Of a stretch of DNA of 10,350 nt, positions 8,813-10,350 are shown piece after piece. Both the position numbers and the translations under genes were made by a program. Numbering within the stretch: the stretch's first letter is position 1; each line of letters opens with the position of its first letter. The notes under the pieces were generated by a model. That model saw only the letters and a program-made list of their open reading frames with translations, made no database searches and had not been told where the DNA came from. This stretch comes from an uncultured Rubrobacteraceae bacterium (GTDB lineage: Bacteria > Actinomycetota > Rubrobacteria > Rubrobacterales > Rubrobacteraceae): positions 1 to 10,350 of the forward strand of contig CADCUZ010000079.1 of assembly GCA_902806015.1 (NCBI GenBank), written 5' to 3'.

Positions 8813-10149
8813 GGCGCGTGAAGGGCACGCCCGGCCTGGATTTCGGCATCGAGGACGTCCGGGGCGATTTTCCGGAGGAGATGGGGATCGCCCCGCTCGG
8901 CCGCCCGGTCGACGCGGAGGTGCGGGTGCCCGGCTCCAAAAGCGTCACCAACCGGGCGTTGCTCCTCGCGGCGCTCGCCGACGGCGTCTCCGTCGTTCGC
9001 AACCCGCTCTTCTCCGACGACCCCTACTACCTGCTCGACGCCCTCGTCCGCCTCGGCTTCGACGTGCGGGCGGACGCGGGGGCCGGCGAGGTCCGAGTGG
9101 TCGGACGCGGAGGGGAGATCCCCCGCGGCGGCGTCGAGGTTTTCGTCGGCAACGCCGGCACCGTGGCCCGTTTTTTGCCGCCGGCGCTCGCCCTGGGCCC
9201 CGGCCCGTACACGGTGGACGGCGTCCCCAGGATGAGGGAGCGCCCAATCCGGGACCTCGTTGACGCGATGCGCCGCCTCGGCGCCGCGGTGGACTACGCC
9301 GACGGGGAAGGCCGCTTCCCCCTTCTGGTCCGGGGCGGGGGCCTCGTGGGCGGCGCATCGCCCGTTCGCGCCGCCGGAAGCAGCCAATTCGTCAGCGGAC
9401 TCCTCATGGCCGCTCCCTACGCGAGCAAGGCCGTGAACCTGAACGTAAAGGGAAGAAAAAAGTGGCCTTACGTTGGCATCACGGTAGAGGTTATGCGTCG
9501 TTTCGGCATCGAGGTCAGGGCGCCGGGGGGTTTCGGGAGCCTTACGGTAGAGCCCGGCGTCTACCGGGCGCGAGGGTTCGAGGTCGAGCCCGACGCCTCG
9601 GCGGCCTCGTACTTCATGGCCCTGGCCGCGGCGAGCGGGGGGCGCGTGCGCGTGCCGGGGCTCGGCTCGCGCTCCGCGCAGGGGGACCTGCGCTTCGCGG
9701 AGGTGCTCGGGCGGATGGGTTGCGAGGTGGACCTTGAGAGAGACGCCGTTGAGGTGCGCGGTCCGGAGCGTTTGCGGGGGGTAGAGGTGGACATGAACGC
9801 CTTCTCCGACACCATGATGACCCTGGCCGCCATAGCGCCGTTCGCGTCCACGCCGACGACCATAACCAACGTTGGGCACACCAGGCACCAGGAGACGGAC
9901 AGGATATCGGCGGTCGCGGCGGAGCTCGGGCGACTAGGGGTCGAGGTGGAGGAGGAACGCGACGGGGTCAGGATTTCGCCGGGCCCCTTGCGGCCCGCCG
10001 TCGTGGAGACCTACGGGGACCACCGCGTGGCGATGGCCTTCGCCGTCGCCGGGCTGGCCGCGGCGAGCCCCGTGGTCACCATCCGGGGCCCCGGGTGCGT
10101 CACCAAGACCTTCCCTGGGTACTTCCGCGCCCTCGAATCGCTGCGGTAG
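8809..10149 (+). CDS. aroA: 3-phosphoshikimate 1-carboxyvinyltransferase (EPSP synthase)
   Basis: The enzyme joins phosphoenolpyruvate and shikimate-3-phosphate to EPSP in the shikimate pathway (cytosol). The 446-residue protein shows VPGSKSVTNRALLLAALA with Lys44, GNAGTVARFLPPAL (114-127), GVPRMRERPI, and SSQFVSGLLMAAPYA. Later blocks are VEPDASAASYFM, DMNAFSDTMMT with Asp334, HQETDRI with Glu362, TYGDHRVAMAF (Asp404-Arg406) and CVTKTFPGYF with Lys433. These match E. coli Lys22, Asp313, Glu341, Asp384/Arg386 and Lys411. The AGTV-RF and HETDR-like forms resemble actinobacterial AroA. ATG 8809 overlaps the upstream TGA (ATGA) but gives about 20 residues more than usual before the first motif. 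ATG 8881 is in frame, with GGAGGAG directly abutting it (8874-8880). It is the last gene of the overlapping chain. Confidence 0.95.
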   Translation: MRRVKGTPGLDFGIEDVRGDFPEEMGIAPLGRPVDAEVRVPGSKSVTNRALLLAALADGVSVVRNPLFSDDPYYLLDALVRLGFDVRADAGAGEVRVVGRGGEIPRGGVEVFVGNAGTVARFLPPALALGPGPYTVDGVPRMRERPIRDLVDAMRRLGAAVDYADGEGRFPLLVRGGGLVGGASPVRAAGSSQFVSGLLMAAPYASKAVNLNVKGRKKWPYVGITVEVMRRFGIEVRAPGGFGSLTVEPGVYRARGFEVEPDASAASYFMALAAASGGRVRVPGLGSRSAQGDLRFAEVLGRMGCEVDLERDAVEVRGPERLRGVEVDMNAFSDTMMTLAAIAPFASTPTTITNVGHTRHQETDRISAVAAELGRLGVEVEEERDGVRISPGPLRPAVVETYGDHRVAMAFAVAGLAAASPVVTIRGPGCVTKTFPGYFRALESLR

Positions 10150-10178
10150 CGTCGCGGTAGGGGTCGGGGGCTTTGGGC

Positions 10179-10184
10179 TATACT
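10179..10184 (+). promoter_or_regulatory. Candidate -10 box in front of cmk
   Basis: TATACT (five of six matches to TATAAT) lies in the 45-base aroA-cmk spacer and is rare in such GC-rich DNA. No good -35 is found at 16-19 bases upstream. Transcription would start around 10191, only about four bases before the ATG at 10195, implying an almost leaderless cmk message. Pattern match only. Confidence 0.3.
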
Positions 10185-10194
10185 TCCGGGGTCG

Positions 10195-10347
10195 ATGAAG
10201 GGCATCCTCGTAGCCATAGACGGGCCCGCCGGGAGCGGGAAGAGCTCGGTCGCGCGGCGCGTGGCCGGGCGGCTCGGCGTCGTCAACCTCAACACCGGGG
10301 CAGCCTACAGGGCCGCCCCCCTGCTAGCCCTGCGCGAGGGGGCCTAA
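10195..10347 (+). CDS. cmk: Cytidylate kinase N-terminal part, interrupted by a stop at the window edge
   Basis: CMP kinase converts CMP/dCMP to the diphosphates with ATP. The first 49 residues are clearly Cmk: [24 protein letters not shown] (P-loop GPAGSGKS, 10-17), then NTGAAYRA and LLALREGA. Two things are odd. The usual YLDTGAMYRA reads [10 protein letters not shown], so the conserved Asp that helps bind CMP is Asn33. Codon 51 is TAA (10345-10347), three bases before the window ends. A normal Cmk is about 220-230 residues. Either the gene is broken or the sequence is unreliable at its end. The start ATG 10195 fits the family N-terminus. Only a weak GGGG (10188-10191) precedes it. A place after rluB is typical, with aroA inserted here. 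Confidence 0.75.
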   Translation: MKGILVAIDGPAGSGKSSVARRVAGRLGVVNLNTGAAYRAAPLLALREGA

Positions 10348-10350
10348 CCC

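Noticed and set aside
9148..9180. AroA GNAGTVARFL as a glyphosate-tolerance variant (Phe where E. coli has Pro101)
   Set aside because: Actinobacterial AroA commonly has RF at this place as I recall (AGTVLRF in M. tuberculosis), so it is lineage-typical and not evidence of tolerance.
8293..9888. Long antisense open frame (about 531 codons) under the pseudouridine synthase and aroA genes
   Set aside because: Low-complexity His/Gly/Ala/Arg composition and complete overlap with two well-recognised genes mark it as a shadow.

Overview
The window is a very GC-rich (roughly two thirds or more G+C) bacterial chromosomal segment made mostly of housekeeping genes. The order pyrG - (unknown ORF) - ald-like - scpA - scpB - rluB-type pseudouridine synthase - aroA - cmk recalls the pyrG...ald...scpA-scpB-rluB-cmk neighbourhood of Actinomycetota. 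GTG starts, GC-ending codons and ATGA/GTGA gene junctions fit the same picture. My guess is a deep-branching actinobacterium, Rubrobacter-like, but this rests on gene order and style, not on a search. No mobile element, tRNA, rRNA or CRISPR array is visible.

Layout. Positions 2-355 hold the end of an AIM24-family protein, followed by a complete YegS/BmrU-type lipid kinase (452-1333). A short spacer with overlapping inverted and direct repeats precedes a small membrane-anchored protein of unknown function (1444-2058). It converges on a minus-strand DMT/EamA-type permease (2181-3068), whose second membrane helix is garbled by what look like two compensating indels. A 239-base divergent intergenic region holds the probable pyrG promoter and leader. 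Then come CTP synthase pyrG (3308-4999), with an Ala/Gln/Gly repeat tail, and an unrecognised ORF (5032-5532).

From about 5560 a tightly packed operon begins: a candidate promoter, a possible 16-codon leader ORF that overlaps the next start, an alanine-dehydrogenase-like gene, scpA, scpB, an S4-domain pseudouridine synthase and aroA. Each junction overlaps by 4 bases or abuts exactly, so the genes are probably translationally coupled. The operon combines chromosome condensation (ScpA/ScpB partners of SMC), rRNA modification, the shikimate pathway and a dehydrogenase. After 45 bases with a TATACT box, cmk begins but meets an in-frame stop at codon 51, three bases before the window ends.

Most interesting points: the Ald-like protein keeps the fold, the NAD site, Arg15 and Asp270, but has Tyr and Ser where alanine dehydrogenases have catalytic Lys75 and His96. 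Also notable are the unknown pyrG-ald ORF with a possible non-canonical start, the mini-ORF in front of ald, the local double frameshift in the permease, and the damaged cmk start region. I saw no obviously new multi-gene system.
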